Source: Mesostigma viride (Eukaryota; Streptophyta; Mesostigmatophyceae; Mesostigmatales; Mesostigmataceae). From it: DNA of 64,000 bases. Position 1 is the first letter of the stretch. The number at the start of each line of letters is the position of its first letter. The position numbers were made by a program, and so were the translations under genes. The stretch spans positions 3,830,281 through 3,894,280 of the forward strand of contig RPFO01000154.1 in the NCBI GenBank assembly GCA_009746045.1, given 5' to 3'. Below the pieces are notes generated by a model. The model had not been told where the DNA came from. It saw only the letters and a program-made list of their open reading frames with translations, and made no database searches. This document shows, piece after piece, positions 12,306 through 22,443 of the stretch.

Positions 12306-12869
12306 GAACTGTACAAGGAGTCAGTCAGGAACTAGAAGTGGGACTAAAGAACCAGGAGCATCATTGGGTAATGGAATTTGGATTTTGATACTAGAAGTTG
12401 GTCAGCAGGAAGCATGCAGGAAAGGGAAAGTAGGGTTTGGGGCACATGAAATGAGAAAATCTGTTTGTTTCCTCAGCACTGCTTTTCCTTTGCCATGCAC
12501 CGCCTATTGTGATGTCGCCGTAGCTGGATGCGAGTCTGTCAAGTTGCTTTCCTAAGCACATATTCTATGCACATTGTGCCCATTTGTTAATCTGCCCATA
12601 TATAGCCAAATATAGAAGCTTAGTAGCAGATCCCTTAAGCAGCTTTCCTTTGCAATTACGGAGCCTGCCCATTGTACAGATGCCCAAGCCGCTTCATTTC
12701 TGGCGGTCTGCTCTTTAGAGATGCCAAATATAACCATGCAAGCAAATCCCTGCCATAATGCTTTCTTGCCTGGCTGGCCCCTCAACGACCACACACACTT
12801 GTGCATGCTCAACCTGCTTGAGGTAAGACTTCACGAACCAGGCATGATGTGTCATCAGAGATTAATTAA
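12306..12869. other. Intergenic region, nothing recognised
   Basis: This is 3' flank of actin-like 2. I saw no conserved reading frame, RNA gene or repeat. Confidence 0.5.
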
Positions 12870-13328
12870 TTGGTGGCAACACGCGCTTACAGCACCGTGA
12901 CACGTTGTTGTGGCAGCTCATGGTCGGCCGACATGCTATGTGTACCACAGATCGGTGCCGTCGACAGCAGCAGCAAGGCTACCCTCCCACATGGCACACC
13001 CGAGCTTGGCCTCGAAGCAAATCTGCCTGACGACTGCAATGCCAAGGCAGTTGCATCAGGGCCAGGCAATATCGTTAACGACAGCGATGCCAATGAGGAC
13101 GCGTCAGTGCCAGGCAATCTCGCTGGTGATGGAAAAGCAGAACCGCGGCATGCGGAGGTGGAACCACTGGACGAGAAAGGGAGGATGTCCGCTGAGGAGG
13201 GTGAATCACAGGCGGCAGAGAGGGAGGTGGCGATGCCGACAGCCGCCACAGGTGAGAATGCATGTCACGCCCGAGGCCACGTCGGGCGTGGTCGGGACAA
13301 GCTGCAGTTTAAAACGACTCCGGTATGA
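12870..13328 (+). pseudogene. Second tail-only fragment of the actin-like family
   Basis: The 152-residue frame ends with EVEPLDEKG, then AEREVAMPTAATGE, paralogous to DEKGG, then VEGEAVMPPAVTGE in the fragment at 2466-3390 and to [14 protein letters not shown] in actin-like 2. No actin domain is present. At the nucleotide level the shared segment ends in GCCACAGGTGAG, a good splice-donor consensus also present after this motif in the other tails. It may be the relic of an array unit, or an exon of a gene whose other parts are unseen. The amino-terminal half matches nothing I recognise. Confidence 0.4.
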
Positions 13329-14110
13329 TAGACTGAGGAAAAGTTTGTGACCGCTGAGGTGACCAAACTGTACACTTAAACTTGTCCCAACTGCTGTTAC
13401 TATGCGCTGCTGCATGCTTACCTTACTTCTGTCTTTGGGTGGTGTGGCGAATTAACTGCTAGTGCACGTTTATTGACTTCTTGCTGCCACAGTCCCCCAG
13501 TGTCACCTAACGTGCAGCGCAGCTAGCCATGTATCGACCTCAAGAGTTATTACAATGCCTGGTGTCAACTTGTCTTCCACCAGATTAGCGAATAGGTCTT
13601 GGTTGTTCTATACTATAGGCGTTGCCATACCTAAGGTAACTTAATCTTTCCCAGTTTCCTTACCTATTTCCCCGCTAACGTCAAAATAAAAAACGTATAC
13701 CCCTTCCACGCCAGCCAAACCCCACCTTCTTACCCCGCTGGTCGCTCCCACGTCACCGCATTAGACCATAAGCGTTGCAACCCTGGGCAGATAATTCTAG
13801 GGGAACTGCTGCTTGACATGCCTGAGCCAACTAGTTTGCGAGGCAAGACAGATGGGGTCCCTCATCCTTCCATATTTCTTGCTAAAATTTAGAACCTAAA
13901 ACCATGCCTCCCATTTCCTCAAAGGCGCTGTGATAGTTATCAGTCTTTATGCTGCGACTGGGGCTTATCCTTGCAGCATATCCATGATGGACACAGATGA
14001 TGTTGAAGAAAATGAAATTGATAATGATTGGGTGTCATGCTGATGATGCCGGAGTTGGCTTAACCTCGGCATTCTTCATGCATTCTGCGATAATGCAGGC
14101 AGCAGCCTCC
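13329..14110. other. Intergenic region upstream of actin-like gene 3
   Basis: It contains the conserved upstream block at 13707-13745. A short acidic open frame (MMDTDDVEENEIDNDW, from 13986) could be a 5' exon of actin-like 3, but no donor confirms it. Nothing else was recognised. Confidence 0.4.
13707..13745 (+). promoter_or_regulatory. Conserved block upstream of actin-like gene 3
   Basis: It reads CCACGCCAGCCAAACCCC, then TTCTTACCCCGCTGG, and is related to the blocks at 4384-4450 and 8146-8212. It lies about 1.1 kb before the first actin exon, or about 0.5 kb if the intervening minisatellite (14114-14790) is discounted, matching the other two genes. Confidence 0.3.
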
Positions 14111-14113
14111 TTA

Positions 14114-14790
14114 GGGTGGAGGGTGGAGGGTGGAGGGTGGAGGGTGGAGGGTAGACGGTGGACGGTGGACCGTGGAGGGTGGAGGGTAGAGGGTGCAATG
14201 ATGGAGGGTGGAGGGTGGAGGGTGGAGGGTGGATGGTGAAGGGTGGAGGGTGGAGGGTGGAGGGTGGAGGGTGGAGGGTGGAGGGTGGAGGGCGGACGGT
14301 GGAGGGTGGAGGGCGGAGGGCGCAGGGTGGAGGGTGGAGGGTGGAGGGTGGAGGGTGGAGAGTGGAGGGTGGAGGGCGGAGGGCGGAGGGCGGACGGCGG
14401 AGGGCGGAGGGCGGAGGGCGGAGGGCGGAGGACGGAGGGCGGAGGACGGAGGGCGGAGGGCGGAGGGCGGAGGGCGGAGGGCGGAGGGCGGAGGGTAGAG
14501 GGTGAAGGGTGAAGGGTGAAGGGTGAAGGGTGCAGGGTGGAGGGTGGAGGGTGGAGGGTGCAGGGGGAGGGGGGGGGGGAGGGGGAGGGGGGAGGGGAGG
14601 GGGGGGGGAGGGGGAGGGGGGAGGGGGAGGGGGAGGGGGAGGGAGGGGGAGGGGGGAGGGGGGAGGGGAGGGGGGAGGGGGAGGGGAGGGGGGAGGGGGG
14701 AGGGGGAGGGGAGGGGGAGGGGGGAGGGGGGAGGGTGCAGGGTGGAGAGTGAAGGGCGGCTGGGCTGGAGGGTGGAGGGGGGAGGGTTTG
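14114..14790 (+). repeat. GGAGGGT/GGAGGGC heptamer minisatellite passing into (GGGGGA)n
   Basis: About 670 bp of G-rich tandem repeat: first GTGGAGG-type heptamers with a GC-rich variant in the middle (about 14380-14500), then GAGGGGG-type runs (about 14560-14735). All frames are open on both strands, so the long reading frames here are artefacts. The plus strand has many closely spaced G runs and could form G-quadruplexes. It separates actin-like gene 3 from its conserved upstream block. Confidence 0.95.
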
Positions 14791-14863
14791 AAGCGCATGC
14801 CTGCCTCATAATTAGTGGTGTTTGTGTGATCCTTCTCTGGGTGTCTTCTGGTGGATCTCGCAG

Positions 14864-17043
14864 GAATAACACCGGCTGGCGGGGAACTTGTTGCTCTTGT
14901 GATCGACAACGGATCTGGGATGATAAAGGTACAGACGCTCATGGGTTAAATCGAAGCATTCTCTATCCTTGACAATTGTAACTAATTGGTGGTTGTATGC
15001 TTTTGTGCTACTAAGGTGGACATGCCAGTGCGTGTAATTATTTTATGCCATCCCTATCTCACTTTTCTCTGTTTTCTATGCTTTTTTGTGCATGGTGCTC
15101 CCATTTCTTTGCAGGCCGGTTTCGCCGGTTCTGGTGCTCCTAGGACCGTGGTTCCCTCGAATAAAGTTCTCAAACATCCTCGTTACCTTCAGTGTACGCA
15201 ACTCGTCTTAAAAGGTCCCACATTTCAGCGCGGTATCGTGACCAACTGGGACGATATGGAAAAAATCTGGCGCCACGTTTTCTGCTATGAGCTCCACGTT
15301 GCACCTAAGGAGCATCCCATTCTGCTGACGGAAGCCCCCTTGAACCCCAAGGCCAACCGCGAGTTGATGACCCGGATCATGTTTCAGACATTCAACGTCC
15401 CGGCCATGTATGTCGCCTCGCAGGCCGTGCTATCCCTCTACGCATGCGGGAGAGTCACAGGTAGGTGAGAGAAACTATAAAGAGGACAACAGCATGATGA
15501 GCGGAAGGACAATGGATGGATCGCCTGTATGGATCGTGGATATGTAGAGGGAGGGAGGGAGGGAGGGAGGGAGGGAGGGAGGGAGGGAGGGAGGGAGGGA
15601 GGGAGGGAGGGAGGGAGGGAGGGAGGGAGGGAGGGAGGGAGGGAGGGAGGGAGGGAGGGAGGGAGGGAGGGAGGGAGGGAGGGAGGGAGGGAGGGAGGGA
15701 GGGAGGGAGGAGGGAGGGAGGGAGGGAGGAGGGAGGGAGGGAGGGAGGGAGGGAGGGAGGGAGGGAGGGAGGGAGGGAGGGAGGAGGGAGGGAGGGAGGG
15801 AGGGAGGGAGGGAGGGAGGGAGGGAGGGAGGGAGGGAGGGAGGGAGGGAGGGAGGGAGGAGGAGGGAGGGAGGGAGGGAGGGAGGGAGAGGAGGGAGGGA
15901 GGGAGGGAGGGAGGGAGGGAGGGAGGGGAGGGAGGGAGGGAGGGAGGGAGGGAGGGAGGGAGGGAGGGAGGGAGGGAGGGAGGGAGGGAGGGAGGGAGGG
16001 AGGGAGGGAAGCCTCACTGTGCAATACCATAAGGCCCCTACTATGCACCAGGCTCCTTCCTCGGATGTGCAGGAAAGGTACAGCCCACAGCTATGGCAGT
16101 TTGGGCCCCATGGGTACTGTGGCAGCAAAATACATCCATGGTCGGAGGCCAACCTCCATGTTCCCATGTTGTAATGGGCCTAAAATACGATGTAATTGAA
16201 GGCGCTTGTGAGAGGTACGGCTCTGTGGTGAAGCATGAGGATAGTAACAGCAATGGTGATTTAACTTAATGTTGATAGCATGGATAGGCCTTCCAGGAAT
16301 ACCTTACAGCACAATGGTTTGCTTGACCTCTGCTATTTTTCACGAGTTAAATTTTCCTTTGCCATGCAGGTGTGGTACTGGATTCTGGCAGCAGTGTCAC
16401 ACACGCCGTCCCGATCTACCAAGGCTACGCTATACAGCACGCCATTATGCGTCTGGACCTCGCTGGCCATGACTTAACAGGCTACCTCATGAGGCTTCTG
16501 GCCGAGCGTGGCTACTACTTCGCTACCACAGCTGAGCGCGACATTGTGCGTGACATCAAGGAGAAGCTGGCGTACGTTGCCCTCAACTACAAGGCCGAGC
16601 TCGCGTATGCCTCCTCTTCCATTGAAAAAGACTATAAGGTGCCTGACGGCCGAGTAATCACGCTTGGAAGCGAACGGTTCCGCTGCGCAGAGGCACTGTT
16701 TGACCCAATGCTCCACGGCGAGGATTCGGCAGGGATCCACAAGATGGTCTACAACGCGATCATGGCGTGCGATGCCGATATCCACAAGGAACTGTACGGC
16801 AACATCGTGCTCTCGGGGGGGTCTACCATGTTTCCTGGCATCGCCGACCGCTTGCGCAGGGAGATAACGGCACTGGCGCCCAGCCATATGACCGTCAAGG
16901 TCACGGCCCCTCCGGACAGAAAGTTCTCCGCCTGGCTCGGCGGCTCTCTCATGGCCTCTGGGGCCTTTTTCCAGGACAAATGGATCAACAAGAGGGAGTA
17001 TGATGAGTGTGGCCCATCAATTGTGCACCGGAAGTGCTTCTGA
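14864..17043 (+). CDS. Actin-like protein 3, closest to conventional actin, ordinary C-terminus
   Basis: Recognised exons are 14864-14928, 15115-15460 and 16370-17043, with the same two intron positions as its neighbours; about 360 residues are visible. It ends in PSIVHRKCF, exactly the conventional actin C-terminus, and lacks the extension of copies 1 and 2. Motifs: [74 protein letters not shown]. About 16 residues are missing between VVPS and the NWDDMEKIW motif (DNase-loop region), Asp24-Asp25 are Ser-Gly (GFAGSGAP), and the second phosphate loop reads DSGSSVT instead of DSGDGVT. No ATG is in frame before an upstream stop, so the start codon must lie in a 5' exon I cannot place; the acceptor would be the CAG at 14861-14863. 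Confidence 0.8.
15547..16010 (+). repeat. (GGGA)n microsatellite in intron 2 of actin-like gene 3
   Basis: About 460 bp of almost uninterrupted GAGG tetranucleotide with a few one-base register shifts. It lies inside the intron 15461-16369. Long open frames across it on both strands (GGRE and LPPS repeats) are artefacts. Confidence 0.97.
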
Positions 17044-17596
17044 TCGTTTCCTTCCGTATTTCAGAGCATGGATGGTGTGCGTCATGCCCCTTTTAGTTTT
17101 GTACATTTACCGTCCTGCAAGGCTGACCACATGGGCGTCTGGCTGGTGGACGACATTGCCGGATATGTGCTGCACTCAGTTACCTGACAAGAAGTGCACA
17201 CAGCAGAATGCAGATGGGAAGTTAAGAACATAATTTGACTGTTTTATCCCTGTTTTATAACTAATTGCCAATTTTATCCGGACTTTACTGTGTTGTTAAT
17301 TTATACGTCTAGACAGTATTGATGTTGTATGTGATGAGTCAGTCAGTTTGCTTTGGGGCCGCTCGTGCTGAGATCACCTTTGTTTTCCGAATAGCCCTGG
17401 ATAAAGTTTATTCCCTGAACTGAACTTATTTTAGATCACGCAACAGCGCTACAGCTAGAACAAAAATCCTCATGGGCCGGAGTGGGGCGCTCATCATGTA
17501 GGGAAGGGGTATTAATGCTCCACGGCTCCCCAACGGGACCGCGTTTATAATTCATTCACTTTTTGAAGTACAGTTTCCACCCAGACCTGGGCAACC
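17044..17596. other. 3' flank of the actin array
   Basis: No coding signal. At 17515-17545 there is a degenerate copy of a short dispersed motif (CCACGGCTCCCCAACGGGA) that forms the 3' end of LINE family 2 elsewhere in the window. Confidence 0.45.
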
Positions 17597-17937
17597 ATGC
17601 TGATGAACCACATCATCACCGCCACCTCTGCCATCGCTGCCCAGCTCAAGCAACAGACACTTGACCTCCGCGAGGAGGCCAAGCTCGACAAGCGCAGTCG
17701 CAACGTCATCGTCAAGCACTTCAACCAGCTGGCGCTGCCAGGTGAGAACTCCCGGAGTCCCTTCAGTGCCAAGGCGTTTCAGGCATCCATGCCCCCATGG
17801 CCCTGGAAAAATGGTTGAGCTCAAGCTGGAGGCGCAGTATCCGCCTTCCCCGCTCGCGTGGTAAGGCTGGACCGCCCCCGCTGCTCCTCACCTTTGAGTA
17901 CATGGCGGACAAGCTGCTGTTTTTCAAGCGTCGCAAT
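17597..17937 (+). other. Possible exon remnant(s) of an unrecognised gene
   Basis: An open frame from 17597 encodes a helical, charged segment (QLKQQTLDLREEAKLDKRSR, then NVIVKHFNQLALPG) ending at a good donor, CCAGGTGAG near 17741. A second piece at about 17866-17937 reads LLLTFEYMADKLLFFKRRN followed by TGA. GC content here is gene-like. I do not recognise the family, and the join is unproven. Confidence 0.25.
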
Positions 17938-20430
17938 TGAGCGGCTCGTGGGGACCTCCTACACGCTAGCGCAGTATTACAACGGCGACGGGAGCTATGG
18001 CCGACCTACCTCCAGCTCCGGCAGACAGCGGGGATCAAAGAAGCAGGTATACTGGAGGGGGGTGGTCATCTATGTTAAGGGGACGGTCCCGGCGCGAATA
18101 TTTTGGCGCCGAAAAATTCGCGGTACCCGTCCGTACCGTGAAAAAGTGGTGCACGGGGCGCGCACCCCTACCGGAGCTGGCCATGGCGACGTGCTTTCAG
18201 GCAGAGTAGAAAAAGATAGCTCGCGGAATGCAGAGAAACTGAGCGAATCTTAAAGACGATGAGTAAATGATACTACTTCGTAGCGGAGTTCGCGTTTTTT
18301 GCAGTGTCGATGATTTTATTGATGACCATCGCCACGGGGGTCCAATCTGATGTTTTCGTCGAGAGGAATAAATTAGAATGCACGCCGGCGGCGGTGATTG
18401 TCAGGTTTTATGGGCTTTACCTAGCGTCAAGGATGCGTTTAAATCGTTATTGGTAAAGCTTTAAAAAATTTGCTGGGTTTCGGCAAGATTTCCGTCATGA
18501 TCGGTAAGACACTCTCCAGGCTCGCGGGATGCGCGTCTTATTATTCCATGGAAGGTTGTTCTTTCTTGCGCCGCTGGGCGAAGGACAATTCCGGTAATGG
18601 TACGATCGTGTGATCAACGTGACCCTATGAATGTTTCGCTTCCTTTATGGGTTATCAACGCAAGTTTTCGGCTTCTTTCCGTGCAGTTAGCGCCAGGTAT
18701 AATGCCATTCCGTGCTGCGCATCGCCAGATTCCTGGCACCTTTCAGTGGTTTTTATGTACGTTGCATGGCTGGGATGTGTCAAAGCGTGACCGTGGCATA
18801 TCGTCAAGTTGTCAGGGATTTGCTGAGTGGTTTCTTGGAAGGAGATTGCTAACAGCACTCAGTTTTGTGTGAATATTGACGCGGCCTTTCTTAGCAGAGG
18901 CTTCATTGTGGTTAGAGGCTCACAAGCTTGAGTTTGTTTCTTGGCAAACAATTGCGCTGGAAAGAAAGGTGGCAGTGGTTTTTCTGAGGGGCATACTGCA
19001 TGGGTGGAACTGCACGTAGGTAGGGGTTATCGTTGTCTTGTTGGCCTTTCTCCCACTAAAATGGGAGAGCCCTAATTCATATGCTAGCAAGGCAAGGTAA
19101 CCATGGTAAGAAGCCTTGGCAAGCAGCATGTATGATAATTCTGCTTTCTCTGTGGACTGTCTGTTGTTACCCTTGTTGGGCAATTAGTGGATATGGCTTT
19201 CTAGGGTGTGTTTGAGCTTGGTTTTGGGATGATGCCCACACCATAAACCTGGAATATGCTTTAGAAGTGTTGGCTAGGCATGTAGAGCTACCTGCCTCAT
19301 TGTTGTGCACACACGCAACAGGTTGCCCGTGTCGAGGTAAGGCAAGGGCACATGACGTGCCCAGCCACCTCCTTGTACATTGTGGTCGAATTGGGCATGG
19401 TCAGGAGCCTTTTGGATGGCATAGGAAGTGTTAGTGTGCCTTAATACTCACTAATGCCTTCCTTAGCGTCTGCACAGGTGGCCAACTGCCAAAATTAATA
19501 ACTGCTACAGCTGAGCTCAGAATGCCACCAAACTTTGACAGTGCCTTCTATGGTCATGACAGAATTTGACTTGTGCTTTTCAGGCCTAATTGATGTGTTA
19601 TGAGTGTGTATGGGGACGCCCCGCCTAAAAAAGCGTATTTTTGGCCCAAAAATTAATAACTCAAAGGGATGTGCTGATTTTGTTGATCCAATTAGGTAGA
19701 AACAATGTCCCATGACATTTTTATATGGGGTGTGCTTTTTTCATGCAACTGGTTCTCCCACTGTTCTGGGCAAGATGTGCCCCGGACAGCGTTTTTTTCT
19801 ATTTTTAGCTCATAGCCGGTGTATGGCTGGGGGTAGTACCCCCAACAAGTGGTGGTATGCATGCCCAAACATCATGTTTATGGTCCCCAAACATCATTCA
19901 GTGGTTGTCAGTTGCATTTCTGTAGTTATTAGGGGGGGTAAGTTTTGATATATTTCTATGGGACCCTCCCCTTAACCACTGAAGCCCTGGGCAGGTTACC
20001 CCTGCCGCCCCGGCAACCCCAGCCACCCCAGCCTAGGGGAATAAAGCAGTAGTGTAGAATAAATTAATGCACAGATCAGCTAGACACATCACTTAGACTA
20101 GCTGGCGACCAAGCCCGCCCAGCCTGGGTGTTATGTCCTCACCTGCATGGCGTGCCCCAGCAGGCCGCGCGCGGCAGGGCCGCCGCCACCCGCCGTGGAG
20201 TTTTCGTGATAGACTTGGCATTACTTACTTCATTACACTTCATACAATTGATGAGACAACCAAGTGAGTGTCAAACGGCTACCGGCGACCTCTACGTGCA
20301 TTGTATTGTTTTTCATCAAGATTGAGACATTAGCTAGAGTTTTTGAGAGGCACGCCCATGGGATAAACACCTTAGAATATTTTATCCTAATTGAAAATCC
20401 ACTTTTCCGGTCAAAAAACCACTTTTTTTT
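17938..20430. other. Intergenic region, nothing recognised
   Basis: About 2.5 kb without a recognisable gene, RNA or tandem repeat. Reading frames are short and unlike known proteins. Confidence 0.45.
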
Positions 20431-20528
20431 TTTTGGCGTATAATACGCGTATAATACGCGTATAATACGGCAATACGCAATACGCCGAGGTTTTGCCGTA
20501 TTGCCGTATTGCCGTACTGGCTCACACT
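20430..20528 (+). repeat. AATACGGC/GCGTATA palindromic cluster
   Basis: Overlapping copies of GCGTATAATAC, AATACGGCAATACG and their complements are packed into about 100 bp. A related cluster occurs at 39080-39232. Both end in a similar sequence (CAATACGGC-type repeats, then GCC, then CACTG on one strand), which suggests ends of a small palindromic transposon, but I found no target-site duplication. Confidence 0.4.
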
Positions 20529-20675
20529 GTTTTAATCCCTGTGTGTGCACAACAGGAAGAAAGGGCAGAGACCCCCTTTCTCGATCCTTCATGCCAGAGG
20601 CATGCCACAGCTGCAATCGGGCCCGATAAACGGCCGGCCCGGCAAGATCTGTGGGTGCAATAAGACCCATGTGAG
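20526..20675 (+). repeat. Dispersed repeat shared with 41284-41450
   Basis: The blocks TTTTAATCCCT, GCAGAGACCCC, GGCATGCCACAG, CAATCGG and GTGGGTGCAATA occur in the same order at about 41284-41450. Similarity is patchy, indicating old copies of one repeat, possibly part of a LINE. No coding function. Confidence 0.45.
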
Positions 20676-20723
20676 CATATCATAACAAGGAGCGTGGGCA
20701 AGTAATCTGAGCATAGCCAGCCA

Positions 20724-20872
20724 TAATTTCAATGCACAAGGCTACACATTTCCATCACCATTCATCTTCATCATCCTGAACGACTCGAACACGCGGACAA
20801 GATAACGGCAGGCTCGAGCTACCATGGTCCGGATTCTCCCGATTTCCAGGGCCTGCGCTGGTTGTCTCCTTG
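20724..20872 (-). repeat. About 150-bp dispersed repeat, possibly SINE-like (copy 1)
   Basis: Nearly identical to 54547-54703 inside an IleRS intron, with only a few differences. On the minus strand it contains GTGTTCGAGTCG, which fits an RNA polymerase III B box, preceded by TGGTAGCTCGAG, a weak A-box-like sequence. The spacing is shorter than in a tRNA. A tRNA-derived SINE is possible but not proven. Confidence 0.55.
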
Positions 20873-21040
20873 ATAGCCAGGGCGTAGCATGGCTGTACAA
20901 GGACTAAGCTAAGGCTATGGCTGGTGGTGTACTGTGTTTTGGCGGTGCACGTGGCTAGGTATATGGCACAGCTAGGCAAACATTCTAGTCATGGCTGCCA
21001 CTGGCCGCAAATCTATATCTATGGTGCCCTGTATACCCTA

Positions 21041-21650
21041 GCTAATTAATTAATTAATTAATTAGACTCGTGCTCCCGTTGGGGAGTCACGGAGCATTAA
21101 CCCCGATGGATGGATGGATGGATGGGTGCAAACATTCCTACCGGTCTAATCTATCTACATTGGCTACATACGACATCTACCTAACGGCATTCTAACTACA
21201 ACATTTATCTAGGCAGCCGCACGCTGCCCGAGGGGGAGCTATCTGGCGTGCCTCCCGCGGGACTGCACACGCGGGCGCTTCCCCACTGGGGGTATACCCT
21301 AGCTAGGGGTCTTGTCTAGCATGCTTCCCGCGTTTGCAAACACGCAGGCGCTTCCCCACGGAAGAGGGTTCGTTGTCCTCTATGACCTGGGCCCGGCCAC
21401 TTGGCCTTGTCCATCATCTTGTTCCAAATCACGGAGAGGCCTAGGCCCCGCATGTCCTCTACTAGCTGTTCTTTGAAGGTGCGGGCCTTGCGGCGTCTAG
21501 CATTGCGGGGGCCGGCCCATGTATAGCTAGTAAGGAAACCCCTCAGGCTCTGGGAGAGGCCTTCATATTCTCCCTATCCGGCGTCTCTAATTATGCGTTC
21601 CAAGCCTACCTGTGGGCCGGGCTCTGGACCATTAAAAAAAATTCAATTAA
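21041..21650 (-). mobile_element. 5'-truncated LINE (family 2), minus strand
   Basis: On the minus strand, about 21625-21310 encodes a LINE ORF2 C-terminus (TWAGPRNARRRKARTFKEQL, then VEDMRGLGL). It is followed by a 3' UTR with a short (CATC)5 tract (21105-21126), the motif CTCCGTGACTCCCCAACGGG and a (TAAT)n tail at 21041-21064. The same order occurs in the plus-strand copy at 41850-42900. Reverse transcriptase catalytic motifs are absent, so it is dead on arrival. Confidence 0.7.
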
Positions 21651-21740
21651 CATGACTCCATTGGGAGATCATGTAGCACGTATTCCCTTGCTGGATGGAT
21701 GGAGGTGGGCGAAGCCGCGAAACCGAACTAAGCTCTGGAC
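21646..21740 (+). repeat. About 92-bp dispersed repeat (copy 1)
   Basis: It contains AGATCATGTAGCAC, ATTCCCTTGCTGG, ATGGATGGAGGTGGGCGAAG and CCGCGAAACCGAAC, and matches 42892-42985 nearly base for base. Both copies flank LINE family 2 fragments but on different sides, so it is a separate repeat or a piece of target sequence. Confidence 0.55.
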
Positions 21741-21809
21741 CATGGGGTAGCCTTACTGTATCCGGCACGCTTTTGCTACGCCAAAGCTTTGTTGCACCCA
21801 CAGTTGCAC

Positions 21810-21905
21810 CCGCACCATGATGCGGAGAGAGCGCTCTGTGGCGCCTGATCCGGCCACCTTAATTGGTACCCACGTGACGCAGACTACGTGGTCATTAATT
21901 AATTA
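21810..21905 (+). repeat. Dispersed repeat, probable LINE 3' end (family 1)
   Basis: It reads CACCATGATGCGGAGAGAG, then GGTACCCACGTGACGCAG, then an ATTAATTAATTA tail, matching the ends at 3769-3960 and (inverted) 35041-35175. No coding part remains. Confidence 0.5.
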
Positions 21906-22443
21906 GTTGAAATTTAATGCATGCACGTAAATAATTTGGTTTGCCGGCTAATCAATTGCATCGTGTACTTAATGGGGGGGAAATTATAGTAGACTAGTAT
22001 TATAATTAAAGTTGTTACACAATGAAATTGTGGAGTAGTATATGATTTAAAGCGCACACCAAAACCACAGTGTGAGATATGCCGTGCAGTGATAATTCTG
22101 CAAAATAGAACTTCACCATGACCACTCACGTTAGTCGGGGATGGGTGGGCATCCTGCAAATGCTGCAGTCTGTCCTGTGCTATCTGTTAATCGATTCGTT
22201 ACATCCCATTGCAAAGCTTACTACTGCACCGCGACCCAATAAGAATGAAAATTATATACATAGACCCTTAATGCAAATTGACATTGATGCCATTCAAAAC
22301 ATAGCTCTGGCAGAACCAGCACACGCTTGTCATATGGATGCACTTTCCTTCAACCTTGCCATGCTCTGCCAGGTACTGAAATGCGCGCAGGGCAACTCCC
22401 CCAGCGACAGACCGCCATATCAGTCACTTCGCTGTCTCTTTGG
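21906..22443. other. Intergenic, 3' flank of MFS gene A
   Basis: AT-rich, with no gene recognised. Confidence 0.45.

Noticed and set aside
14076-16167. Pro- and Gly-rich ORFs on both strands ([14 protein letters not shown])
   Set aside because: Translation of G-rich satellite DNA, open in several frames at once.
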